A DNA stretch of 26,112 nt from Larix sibirica. Lineage: Eukaryota; Streptophyta; Pinopsida; Pinales; Pinaceae. The stretch is taken from NCBI GenBank assembly GCA_004151065.3, contig NWUY0304041384.1, positions 1 to 26,112 on the forward strand, written 5' to 3'. The position numbers and the translations under genes are program-made. The notes beneath the pieces are model-generated. The model saw nothing but the letters and a program-made list of their open reading frames with translations, was not told the origin of the DNA and searched no databases. Numbering within the stretch: the first letter of the stretch is position 1; each line of letters begins with the position of its first letter. Of the stretch, positions 10,980 through 20,659 are shown one piece after another.

Positions 10980-11200
10980 GGGTGGGCTACTCAGCTACTT
11001 GGCTAGAATACTTGCCTGGCCGGGATCAGTCGGGCTTACCAGGGGATGCTCGGTTTTTATACTCGGACTTTACTTGGTTACTAAACTTTTCTACTAAAGA
11101 TGGAATACTTTACTCAGATACCAGTTATACAAAACCGCCTCATTCACCCTTGCCCTCCCTTTGGTCAAGCAAGCCTTTCCTTAATTTTTGATACATTTAT
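10980..11200 (+). repeat. Dispersed repeat, copy B (occupied by a 35-bp element)
   Basis: Copy B matches 2240-2360 through GGTTACTAAACTTT (11076), ACCAGTTAT (11120) and CCTCATTCAC (11138-11147). The inverted 35-bp element follows at once (11148-11182), and then ATTTTTG resumes (11184-11190). The left part of copy B has additional TTGGCTA/CTTGGTTACT words, so the repeat itself was built by local duplication. Confidence 0.6.
11148..11182 (-). mobile_element. 35-bp interspersed element, copy 4 (inverted)
   Basis: The exact reverse complement of the other three copies, beginning CCTTGCCCTC and ending GCCTTTCCTT on the plus strand. It interrupts a dispersed repeat whose uninterrupted version lies at 2240-2360. 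That comparison puts the borders of the insertion exactly at the outer bases of the two AAGG motifs. The empty site has no AAGG or CCTT, so here AAGG behaves as part of the element and not as a duplicated target. Confidence 0.8.
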
Positions 11201-11764
11201 AAATGACCCTCTGATGTGCAAGTCGGAAAGTAAAAGTAAAAAGGTTTATTAGCCAGGGTAAGGGGCTGAAGAATCAATCGAATAAATAAATATCATCACT
11301 CATTCCTACCTAATTGGTAACCACCTCATTCCTGGGCATGGGGGATGATAAACAGTTAACGCACACCTCCTTTTTAGTACGGAGGACCAATAACAGGAAC
11401 AGGTCACGTACAACTTTTATGGTCACATAGAACTTACGACTAGCTTCTGGAAATCCAAGTGTAGATGTGTAATGTGTAGCTCTACGCGTATCCCCATAGA
11501 GAGTATGTACCCCGATTATTCCCCTTCGCTGTGGCAACTGACTGGGACTGACCGGTGAGTATGATGGGCTCTCGCAACTGGGTTATAAACTAGTTCTTTT
11601 TAATCGGTACCTCCTGTGATTATGGAGTATTGGCATCAATGCATAGACCAGTGGGGATGGGCTCCAGGGTATAATAAGCAACCATCAATTAGCACTGACT
11701 TACTGGGGGATCTACACTTGGCATAAAGTACCGGCATTGACTCTACCTTTTACTCGGTCATCAA
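11201..11764. other. Unassigned stretch, no gene seen
   Basis: Minus ORF 11310-11537 (75 codons) is basic and has no recognised motif. No RNA gene or clear repeat array is visible. Confidence 0.55.
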
Positions 11765-12010
11765 TGGATCATGGATCGACTGGATAAACTTATTATGGAA
11801 CTGGAACGGGCTGTGCTGCTTCAACAACTGGTGAAACAGGAATGCCCATAACTGGTGGAACTACTGGCTATAGGTAAACTAGCTATGGAACTCGAGTTGC
11901 ATCTACATCCGGTGCTGCGGCCTATGGCCCTTACTCTCGAATAGGAAAGGACGCTGGGCAAGGCTATGGCCCTCGATCTATAATTTCATTCGGATCTTTA
12001 CTACTTATGG
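11765..12010 (+). repeat. Coding-like G/A/T/S repeat block
   Basis: From about 11778 the plus strand reads WTG*TYYGTGTGCAASTTGE, then TGMPITGGTTGYR*TSYGTR, then GAAAYGPYSRIGKDAGQGYGP. It thus combines Gly/Thr/Ala/Tyr repeats with the same TAA-ACT stop seen in other blocks. The family core CGATCTATAATT is at 11974-11985. The pattern is consistent over about 80 codons, but stops are embedded in the repeated unit, so I do not call a gene. Confidence 0.6.
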
Positions 12011-13799
12011 TTATTAATCAATTGCCTTTGTCAGTAGCTATTTCTGCGATTGGGGGCTCGAGTCCAGTAGTTTCTGAACCTCCAAACGGGTCGATCCTCT
12101 ATGTAGTAAGGCTATTGGCTCGACTCGCTCCGATAGAGATGCCATACGAAGCACCCACCCTGGTGTTTTAACGTGAACCTATCCCCCAGCTAAAAAAGTA
12201 TTCCCGGCCAAGAAAATAAGTAATCGACCTCAGCTGAACATCTTTATTTCATTCGCCATTATATCCGTCCGTCGTTTAAGCATTCATTCAATTGGGTGCG
12301 TGTGATTTACTCTAATAGATACAGCCAAGGGAAAACACCAATATATAGTTATGACCCGGGCAGGCAAAGCATTAATGACGAAGTGAAACCTTCCATCCAA
12401 CCAAGCCAAGTAGTGCACCTTGAAAAGATACTTGGGAGAGTAGAGGCACCTCGCTGCTTTCGAAGCTTCGTTTTAAACCAACTAGGCTAGGGAACCTATC
12501 ACAATCTTGGTCGGGCTACAACCTGAGCATTGTGAAAAACCCATACTATTATAACTAATACTTTAGATAAGGAGGGGGAAAACACCCCGCCTTGGGAAAC
12601 AAGGAAGGTTTCAATATGACTGACCAACCAAAACGGGACAAAATGGGATATCCGAAATAGGGAGTAAACCTGCATCCTGCCCGAAATGGGACCCTTCATC
12701 TGCGGGAATACATTATTTGGGACGCGAATCTATAGCAATGGAAATATGGTATGGTGAGTTAAGTAGTGTACTTTAGGCTTATTTCCTGACCATGCCTCCT
12801 TAGGCGCGAAGCCCTTCACTGAGCTTGTGATGCTTCTGTTGATGACAGAAAAAGATTCACAGACAGCTAGCTCCCATTTTAAGGTAGAGAGGCAGGCCAT
12901 CTCAATTACAATCCTGTTATTACGTCCAACAACCCCGTTTTGCTTAAGGGTGGGTGCAGGGAAAACTCAACTGTGGATACCTTGCGACTTGCAAGCAAGA
13001 ATTAGTCAATTCTGAGGTGTCTTCATTCGTCAATAAAAAGCCATTAAAAACTTCCCAGAGGCATTTAAGTACTTTCCTAGGCTTCCCGGGGGCCGGGTGA
13101 AAAATAGCAATAAGGCATTGTAAGGCCCTTTCACGTTTCAGGCTTTGAAACTGTCTGCTTGCTGGGGCGTGGCGTTCTAGCCTATTTTCTTTAACGTACC
13201 AGCATTTGAATTGACTCAGGATGGATCGATCTCCACTCTGTCTCTGTATTTGAGACTGTATGCATACTACTGCTCTAGGAACAAACTACTAAACATAACA
13301 GATAAGCAACCTAAAAACAACCTATCACAGGTCCACAATGCTTTTCTCAAGCATGGATCTTGGGCATCTAACCCCTGAAACCTTCCGACAACTGCCCTAC
13401 CCGGATAGAAGCCCTACTTTCGATACACGGATTCCTGGAAGGTTTATACAAATACGCTATTATACCATGTAAAAAATAAGACATGGTAAGCAGATTCTGC
13501 ACTCAGGCATTTAACCTAAAACCCTAGATAGATAAAACTGAAAACACCAATCAAAATAACATAACCTACAGGTATTTTGCCGGTTTTCCCTCCCTAAAAT
13601 TAGTAAGAAACAACCCCAATATAATTCTACGGTATTTTTTCGGTATGTGAGTTCGAGGAGAAGCCTACCTAGCTCAAGGTGAAAACTGGGAAGCTAACAG
13701 GATCACCTCGCCTAATAAGATCAGTACTACACTACCCGGTATTACCCGAAGGTATTGTTCAGTGTGTTCCCGTGACTCTGACCGTTGCTCTAAACTCGC
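12011..13799. other. Unassigned stretch, no gene seen
   Basis: Nearly 1.8 kb without a recognisable gene. Short open frames at 12296-12490 and 12827-13015 (plus) and 12499-12699 (minus) lack domains. The interval around 13440-13640 is AT-rich and contains AAACCCTAG-type phrases and two related words, GGTATTTTGCCGGT (about 13571) and GGTATTTTTTCGGT (about 13631), which may reflect captured nuclear-type DNA. This is a weak impression. Confidence 0.5.
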
Positions 13800-14500
13800 C
13801 TATTGAATGAATTGGTTCCGCACCTGCTCTGATCCTCTATGCCCGGGCCAGGGCGCCCATACCTCGCTCGCTTTATTATGCTTTTGACTCTGCCTTCACT
13901 CTATTCTGAAACTAGCTATTTTCCCCTGCTCCTGGGTTTCCATCTTGACCTTAAACTGGGTTGCGAGCTGTAGGCTATTTAACTAAATCTCGAACTACTT
14001 ATAGCTTTGCATCTCGATCTACAATTGGAGGATCTGTAACTGGACGATCTGCAATTTATCTGCGAGGGCTGAAATGAGTCCTTCTGATTATGTATTAAAA
14101 AGGGAACTGGCTGTTACTCTGCCGCTTGAACTGAAACTGCCTGTGCTTCTTTTTATGCAACTTGCTCGGATGTTTCCGTTGCTTTTGCTGATGGGATTGA
14201 TGCCCCTGCTTCCGCGGGTGATGGTTCTTTAAATGGAAGGAATGCAGGCTTGGATGCAGGGACTTAAACTGGTAGTATCTATCAATCCGGCTTAGACGCT
14301 TCCTTTGCAGTAGGGGTATTAATAGCAAGATGTGATGCATGATGGATTTCTCTTTCATTTGCAACGTACATGCTTGGCTTCTTCCTATACTTATTAAATC
14401 GTGGCCAGTGGATAAACTGCCTCTTCAGACTTAGTATTCGCTATCAACGATGAATTCTTTGAGGCCTTAACTTTGGACGAATATGTTGTTTCAAATATAA
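13800..14500 (+). repeat. Best-preserved coding-like G/A/T/S repeat block
   Basis: Three 15-bp units lie in tandem at 14015-14059: CGATCTACAATTGGA, GGATCTGTAACTGGA and CGATCTGCAATTTAT. The surrounding frame reads TTYSFASRSTIGGSVTGRSA. From 14103 to 14342 an 80-codon frame with two internal stops reads GTGCYSAA*TETACASFYA, then DGIDAPASAGDGSLNGRNAG. At about 14459 TTTGAGGCCTTAACTTTGGA resembles TTTGAGGCCTTTGCCCTGGG at 5957. A 15-bp period keeps the reading frame when units are gained or lost, so coding-like composition can arise without a gene. The minus ORF at 14095-14364 is an antisense reading of this array. Confidence 0.65.
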
Positions 14501-14689
14501 AGATATAAGCTGTGTTGCGAGAAAGTATATTCGCTCCTATGGGGTTTTTATGCTCAGGGCTGTAATTTTCCAGTATGTTGGTTTATTCTAGATTAGGATC
14601 TGGAACAAGGTAGTATGGTTCGAATCCCTCTTTTACTTAATTCTGATCAACCTCGATACGGATTGGATGGACTGATAAATCTGGGCAAT

Positions 14690-14905
14690 ATGTTCTCTCA
14701 ACTCTAATTGCTGGCTGGCGGTAGGTGTTCTCAGGTGCTTACCATATGTTCTGCCGGTACTACCATCTGTTTTGCTGGCAGATAAACTTTCTAATTGCTG
14801 GGCAATTTGTTGCCTGATCAGTATGTGGCCTGGTGACAGTATGTATTCAAGACACGGGGGCAGTATGTGCTCTCCAATGGCTGGCTGATCACCTCAATTG
14901 GGACA
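14690..14905 (+). repeat. Degenerate tandem array, GCTGGC and CAGTATGTG words
   Basis: Phrases of the type ATATGTTCT or AGTATGTG alternate with TCTAATTGCTGGC at irregular spacing of a few tens of bases. Examples are AATATGTTCT (14688), CTAATTGCTGGC (14704), ATATGTTCTGCC (14744), CTAATTGCTGGG (14791), CAGTATGTG (14819, 14868). The array has no shared words with the CGATCT family. The phrase GGTTCGAATCCC just upstream (about 14617) resembles a tRNA T-loop, but no cloverleaf folds around it. Confidence 0.5.
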
Positions 14906-15608
14906 CTTGAGAAAGGGCGGAATTACGTTGAGCAATAGTGAGCCGCCCAGAGACCGGGGCATATTTTGGATGGCTGATCCAACACACGGACCTGGATTTG
15001 CCGGCGGATAGTAAGCGTTTCAATCTGCTGGCTCTCATAAGTGGATCCAACACCTCAGCACCTCACAGTGCCACCTCGGATTGTACAGGCAATAAAAGTT
15101 GAAAAGCACAGACGGGACTATAGACAGGCTAGGTTCAAACCCTAAAGCTGGGCATTCTACTCACACTACAATAATTCGTGAAGGTAGTTCCGGTTATAAA
15201 TAGTTGGGAGGTCTTTTACTATTAATAAGAGGCGGGCAAGGTTAGCCTAGTCCCTTATATGACGCATTTCTCTATTATTCCACCCACAATAACTCACTCA
15301 TTTCTCGGGGGGGTACACTCACACTAGGTATAGTCAGGGCATTACTCAACACGACGCACTAACCTCACCGATTATTAATATAATAGGGCGCCTCCACTCC
15401 AACCAAAAGTCAGCAAGGCAATTCCCCTAACCACTTACACTAGCTTCCACAAGCTAAACCTCACCTTATTAATGGAAAGGGGCACTAGCTAACAGATTTA
15501 CACCACTAGGGATAAGACGTTTACATGCTACAGGCTTAGGCTAAAGCACACTACTTTAATATACGACATTATCCCCCCAATCTAACTCTGGTAGGTAATT
15601 AGTTGTCT
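14906..15608. other. Unassigned stretch, no gene seen
   Basis: No open frame of note, no RNA gene and no clear array. The right part is rich in CACT and CTAAC words. Confidence 0.55.
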
Positions 15609-15959
15609 TCATAGCACTGTCAACAGCATATGGGCCCACCCAAAGTAGGTGTCTGCCAGTACCCTCTCTACCATCCACATCCGGATTCCAAATATACAGT
15701 GTGGACCATGTGATCCCAAAATATGCAGCACCATCACAGCCATGGTGCGTGTCTCTAGCAACCAGATGTCTCTCATATGGAGGGCCCCATAAACCTGCCT
15801 AGACCCATCCTGGCAGTGATCCCTAATCCAATAAATAGTATTATGCTCCCTCCTAGCTGAGACTATGTGTCTACTACCACTCCATGCATAGGTAGCCGTG
15901 TTATAAAGTATATGTCTGGCAGCATCAGCTCTAGACGCTACCCCTATATTTTCAATTAC
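15609..15959 (-). other. Unassigned open stretch beside the gag relic
   Basis: On the minus strand 116 codons are open between stops, with the first ATG well inside. It reads in part ADAARHILYNTATYAWSGSR and later HMRDIWLLETRTMAVMV, which looks more protein-like than most DNA here. It lies downstream of, and on the same strand as, the gag relic at 16018-17118, so it could be an eroded later part of the same element. I see no protease, reverse transcriptase or integrase motif. The missing start and lack of motifs make expression doubtful. Confidence 0.25.
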
Positions 15960-16017
15960 TCACCATCAGGTACCTAGAACCTTACAATCCGAGTCAGAAG
16001 CACCTCACCAGTGTACA

Positions 16018-17118
16018 TCAATGGGTTATCCAGGAACTTGAGTAACCCATGGTGAACAGGTTGCCTCTAGAATACCAGGTAATTTCAATACTGAAAGGTG
16101 GCCTATCGGTGGTTATAAATTCTACGCCTTTAACTGGTAATTTTGAGAGTGCGAACCGAGACTTGCGCAATTCCTCCCATAGGCCTTCCTGGAAAGGGTC
16201 CTGCAGGGAAAGTATAGGGCCCTGGTTCCTGAAGCGAAGACATTCCGAGATATGATGATCTTTAGTCTGAGATCCTGTACACAATAAATCTGTAGTCTAC
16301 CAACTTTTGGAATTGCTAGTTCCTGAATCTTTTCTGTAAGCATAGCAATCTTATTCTGAACCTGGGACAAGTCCTGACTTGTTCTCGAGGCCGCAACTTT
16401 GAAATCGCAGGATATCCAACCATAGCTTCGATCTTTATGACCTGCTCTAGTGCGTTTGCAGATGTAGCAATCCTCTGCTGCTGTAAGGTAATAATGTTCT
16501 AGGGTAGTAACCCATGAATAAACCATTCTCGATTATGAGTCCCATGGATGGGAAATGTGAGCTTCCTTATTATATCTTGAAACCTCTGACCATAATACCA
16601 TGTAGATTCTCCTTCTCTCTGCTGAATCTTTTGAAAATGCCGTAATTCCCTGCTGCTTCAACTGCAGTAACTTAAACTCAGCCAAAAAAGGTGTTTAAAA
16701 ACATCAACTAGGGAAGGAGTTGGTGCCTCTTGCGGGAGGATTCACAAACTTTATGTACTACCTCAGTGTTCTGCCCTGCAGAGTTATCTGAAACTCTACT
16801 AATTTTTAAGCTTCTGGGACTGCTTTCGATCTCTAAATGCTTACCAATGCTGCTTAACATTTTCATCTCTTTTTTTCCAAAACTCTGGGTATCTAGCGGG
16901 ATATTATCCTTGTGTACTAGTTAGACTGCTGGATGTAAGTCCAACCAAGAGAAACCACCCGGATCAGGTTGCGTAACAAACTCCTGGTTCACAAATGAAA
17001 CTGTATTTGTAACTCCTTTACTATTATTAATTCCTGAACTATTTCCACTACTAGTATAAACTGTACTATGTGAAGCGCAAAAAAGTATTATAATAAAAAT
17101 AGACTGTATGAATAGAGG
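16018..17118 (-). mobile_element. Decayed LTR-retrotransposon gag relic
   Basis: Read on the minus strand and allowing frameshifts, this interval follows the order of a plant retrotransposon gag. The N-terminal part is open from about 17118. Then come EFKLLQLKQQGIT (about 16682-16644), QQREGESTWYYGQRFQ (about 16622-16575), EWFIHGLLP (about 16527-16501) and ANALEQVIKIEAMVGYP (about 16460-16410). A coiled-coil-like DLSQVQNKIAMLTEKIQEL (about 16365-16310) is followed by a damaged CCHC-like knuckle, CTGSQTKDHHISEC (16281-16240). The WYYGQRF/GLLP pattern is typical of the gag family (retrotrans_gag) of Ty3/gypsy-type elements. At least three frameshifts and several stops inactivate it. No LTRs or pol domains are seen nearby. 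Such elements belong to nuclear genomes, so this is probably DNA captured from the nucleus. The ORFs at 16122-16526 and 16018-16284 are frames of this relic. Confidence 0.6.
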
Positions 17119-17169
17119 TTAAGAGAAAAAAAGGGAATATTGGCCGGGGTAATACCAAGCCAGAGTAGC

Positions 17170-17362
17170 TTAGGCAAGACCAACTAGGCGTAACGTATTT
17201 GAAGACAGTGGTAAGCAGGAATGCTAAGTAATGGAAAGCCAGAGTGTAAGAGTGATAAGCAAGAGGTGGTAAGCAGGGGTAAACAGCAGTAGTATAAGAG
17301 GTGGGATACTCTTTCTTGGTACGTAAGAGGTAGCTTCTTCTTGGTAAGTAAGAGGTAGCTTC
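17170..17362 (+). repeat. Degenerate tandem array with a clear 25-bp direct repeat
   Basis: Two adjacent 25-bp units at 17313-17337 and 17338-17362 both read TTCTTGGTA, then [A/C]GTAAGAGGTAGCTTC, and differ at one base. To their left GTAAGCAGG, GTAAGAG and CCAGAGTG words recur at irregular spacing, suggesting an older version of the same array. Non-coding. Confidence 0.7.
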
Positions 17363-17399
17363 TTGGCTTGCTTTATAATTATATGTTACTTAGTAGATA

Positions 17400-17720
17400 A
17401 GGTAAGGTAAGGTGGGGTATTACTTTCTCCTTATTATTAAAGGTAAGGTTAAGTCTTTTTCCTTATTTGAAAAGTCATGTCTTGGCAAGGTCCTTTCTAA
17501 GGTCCTTTCTCAAGGCATGTCTGGTTCCAGGGCCTTTCCAAGAACACTTCTCTTTGGGTCTGGGGTGGGGACATCCAGGGGAACAGGCCCTTTCTGGTGC
17601 TTCCTTAGTTACCAGGCCCTTTCTCTGTCTTTAAATACGTTACGCTTCATACTTATTTCCTTGCCCCCTAAATTATCTAAATAACGCCTTTAAATACGCC
17701 TTACGGGCCCGCCCGTTACG
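17400..17720 (+). repeat. Degenerate tandem array, AAGGTCCTTTCT and TTTAAATACG
   Basis: AAGGTCCTTTCT is tandemly duplicated exactly at 17487-17498 and 17499-17510. Related words (GGGCCTTTCC, CAGGCCCTTTCT twice) follow up to about 17615. TTTAAATACG then occurs at 17630 and 17689, associated with TTACGC/CCTTACG. A 90-codon open frame (17412-17684) runs through the array and is explained by repeat composition. Confidence 0.6.
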
Positions 17721-17819
17721 CCTTATAAATTGCTCTCCTTACGTGCGAGGTCTACCTAAGTCCTACCTAAGAGAGATAGTATCTAATATAGATACAGAAT
17801 AAATGGAAGATATAGATAG

Positions 17820-18130
17820 GAAATGGCTTCTCCTAATGAAAGGACTTGCCAAAGGAATACCTAACCTAACTTCTGACAGGAAAACATAATATGGAAGCAG
17901 TCTCTATGAATTAAGCACTTAAGAGACTGGAAAGGATAATAAAGTGAATCCTTAATCCGTTAGGCTTAAATAAAGGCCAATGAGACAATCTGAAAGAGAC
18001 AGATGGAACTACCTGAGATAAACTAGCAGACTGAAAACTAGCAGACCGAGATAGACTAGCTGATGAAATGACCTAAGAGAAACTAGTGGAATTAATCTGT
18101 AGGACTAACCTGGGACAGATGGGACTACTG
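17820..18130 (+). repeat. Degenerate tandem array, AAACTAGCAGA words
   Basis: AAACTAGCAGACTGA, AAACTAGCAGACCGA, GACTAGCTGATGA and AAACTAGTGGAATTA follow each other between about 18020 and 18095. They are flanked by GAGACAGATGG and GGGACAGATGGGACTACTGG. Unit length is irregular, about 20-25 bp. No open frame is supported. Confidence 0.5.
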
Positions 18131-18359
18131 GAGGCAGACTGGCGGGAATGACCGTCTTGCCTTACTTGTTAATTAAAGAATCAGGAAGGACCTATAACAG
18201 GAATTACATATAATAAGATAGAAAATGATATAAACTAGGGGAACACATAAAGAGAAGAGCCTTCCATGATTATAGTATAACCTATCAGTTATACTACGGC
18301 TAAACCCTATGATTCTACTTTCATAATCTACCTGAATAACTTGGTTCTACTGGAGATGT

Positions 18360-18760
18360 TCCTGGCCTATGCCGGAATTAGATGTCTGAATCCAACAGGC
18401 TTGGTTTGGTCCATGCCCGAATACCACTGGTATGGCCAATGCCTTAATCTACCTTAATATGAAAGGGTTGGCCTATGGCTGAATCCAACAGGCCTAGATC
18501 TTAATCTGAACTCGACAGCCTAAACCTATATATTATTTCATTTATAGGATAGGACAGACAGGACAGACATATAGTACCTGGTCTGCTGACAGCGGCAATC
18601 AGATAGTGGCAGTCAGCTATATAAAATGAATTTCATTAATATAGTACTGGTTTGGCTCAGGCTTGAATCCAATAGAGCTTGGTTGGGTCAATACCTGAAT
18701 CCGACAGGTCTGACAGGCAGGTCTGACAGGATAGTTCTTGGTTGAGTCCATGTCTCTCAG
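18360..18760 (+). repeat. Degenerate tandem array, CTGAATCCAACAGGC units
   Basis: Versions of CTGAATCCAACAGGC occur at 18386, 18479, 18663 (TTGAATCCAATAGAGC) and 18695 (CTGAATCCGACAGGT), each near TTGGTTTGGTCCATG or TTGGTTGGGTCAAT. Spacing varies from about 30 to 180 bp, so units were lost or diverged. GGTCTGACAGGCAGGTCTGA at about 18707 shows a more recent short duplication. Confidence 0.6.
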
Positions 18761-18871
18761 CTCTCTCTACTTAATTCCAAGCCAAGCAAAAAAGGCCAGC
18801 GAACTACTTTACATACGTTAGGCTACCTACTTATGAAATAAGGAATTAGCTACTTATGTCTACTACTTATG

Positions 18872-19120
18872 TTATTTTAAAGGGGCGGGCTGTATAGGGG
18901 GCGCTCTTTGGACGACGTTGTAAGACCAGCGAAGCGAACATCTCTCTTGCAAGCTACTTCTTTCTTCAGTAGAGATTCTAGCGCGCAGCTTTCCAATAGC
19001 TAGCAACGTGCCGAAAGCCTGTGCAATAAAGAAGGTAAAAAGGAAGGCTTCGCCTTGAGGACTGACTAAGTACTCAAAATAAGTTGGTTTTTTTTCTCCG
19101 CTAGCTAGAAAGAAAGGCAA
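18872..19120 (-). other. Unassigned minus-strand ORF in mitochondrial-looking DNA
   Basis: The 82-codon frame starts MPFFLASGEKKPTYFEYLV and has a hydrophobic stretch, AFLFTFFIAQAFGTLLAIG, that could span a membrane, followed by an Arg/Ser-rich tail. Words such as AGCGAAGCG and GCTAGC in and around it resemble plant mitochondrial intergenic DNA. I do not recognise the protein and cannot tie it to a known mitochondrial gene. It could be a chimeric ORF or chance. Confidence 0.2.
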
Positions 19121-19379
19121 CTTCTTTTCTTAGCGACCGCTAGCAAGCAATAAATAAAGCGCTTTCTCAACGCTTACTTGTGATCCCAGAATACATGTTT
19201 CCAAGAACGCTCTCAAAGGGTGCGCTTTTGCGTTTGATCTATCGCTATTTTACTCTGCTTGTGGTATAATTTTGAAACTCCGACAAGTGCAACTCCGAGA
19301 GAGAGGTGGGTTCGCCTAATAGCATTACTAATTACCTGGGCATAGTCCATAGGTCCCGACCAATGTCTCTTAGTCTCAT

Positions 19380-19862
19380 GTGAAGCCCACTAAACTAAGG
19401 GCAGGAAAGATACTTTTAACGGGTTCGTCTCGCCGTAAAGGTATTTTCCCATATAAGTGCTCTATTATTTTCCATCCTAATAGCAGCGAATCACCAGCCC
19501 ATCATATTCATAAGGATAATATGCCTAGAAGGATCCTCGCCTTATTCGAGGTAAGTAATAATCTTATCTATCCCTTTTGGGGAGTTCTTGGCAGTGGGCT
19601 TTAATATAATATATTAATTAACATTTTAGCTCAAATGACGATTGCCCAGCTTGTATCTTATACCTTAGTTTATAAATATGTTCCGCCAGCTATTTGCAGT
19701 TCTGCAGCGTTCCTTGGCTATATGATTTATACATGTTATCTTTTTCACACACGCTCCTTGAGGGTGCGAGGCTTTTCAAGTACCCGGAAGCTAAGAGTGG
19801 AGCTTGCAGCAAAGAGATTATATAGGGGGAAAGATCACTTGGCGTCCTCTACAATAAGGTGA
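19380..19862 (+). other. Two unassigned plus-strand open frames in succession
   Basis: The first frame (19380-19604, 74 codons) is basic and contains GKILLTGSSRRKG. The second (19635-19862, 75 codons) starts MTIAQLVSYTLVYKYVPP, has a moderately hydrophobic first half and ends in a basic tail (TRKLRVELAAKRLYRGKDH). They are in different frames 30 bp apart. The composition is more even than in the repeat arrays, so they may be remnants of something real, but I recognise neither. A broken gene of unknown identity or chance remain open. Confidence 0.2.
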
Positions 19863-19869
19863 TTGCCTT

Positions 19870-20640
19870 TATTAAAAGTATTAAGAGTAGGAGGTCAATC
19901 CAATGAAGAAGGAGTAAAGTGAGGATGGCATATATCCTCTATAGCAATAATGGTCTTAAGGAAGTAGCCCTTAGGCTTTAAGTCAAAAGCAACAAATCGC
20001 ATTACGATGAAGGGTTTATATAAAAGTAGCTCTCTTTTTTTGGCCATATATAAGATTTACACTGCTAATTGCTTATGCGTATGCAATTCTACTGTAACCT
20101 ATGACAGCCTTATGTGTTACTTATGCCAAGAAAGAACTTGGGCTCTTGTTCAAAGTGTTATTATTTTTGCATTGTGAAGGAGCTTGGGCTCTTGTTGGAA
20201 AGAAAATGATGCTTATAGCTTTGTGATGAGGAGTTTTCTTCTTGTTAAAAATGAAATGAGTATTTGGCATTATGGTAAAAGAGCGAGGGATCTTATTGCA
20301 ATTGAATTGTAGTTAAATATAGCTTATTTATGAAAAGTATTTTGGAACTTAGAACGAAATGAAAAATTGATCATCCATGTAGACAACAAGTAATGGTTGT
20401 CTCCTTTGGTTGATATTCCGGATATGTGTTTAGAGCTAATTTTGGTTCAAATTAATAAGGCAAGTAATGGGGTTGGAATTTCTTTTAGAGAGTAAAATAA
20501 TTAATTTTGAAGTGGTCAAATTTGGGAAGTTAGCGGGGAAGCCATACCTGGATCTTATAAAAGTTTAGTTGGAATTGATGTGGCCATAGGCCAAGTGTCA
20601 ATTTGAGTAATTTGGGAGTAAACTCCAAAGAGGCCATGGA
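19870..20640. other. AT-rich, nuclear-like stretch with a short duplication
   Basis: Composition changes to AT-rich, with many TTG/TTTG words and no gene. CTTGGGCTCTTGTT occurs at 20137-20150 and again at 20183-20196 (46 bp apart), with a weaker third version (TTTTCTTCTTGTT) near 20234. Transferred nuclear or retroelement-derived DNA is plausible, but no LTR ends were identified. Confidence 0.4.
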
Positions 20641-20659
20641 TAGGGGAGCTGGGTGGAAA

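Noticed and set aside
14095-14364. 89-codon His/Lys/Gln-rich minus-strand ORF
   Set aside because: It is the mirror of the Gly/Ala/Thr repeat block on the plus strand; the bias follows from GCT/GAT/TCT codons read backwards.
14605-14635. tRNA gene suggested by GGTTCGAATCCC
   Set aside because: The bases beside the T-loop-like word do not form a 5-bp stem, and no acceptor, D or anticodon arm could be fitted upstream.
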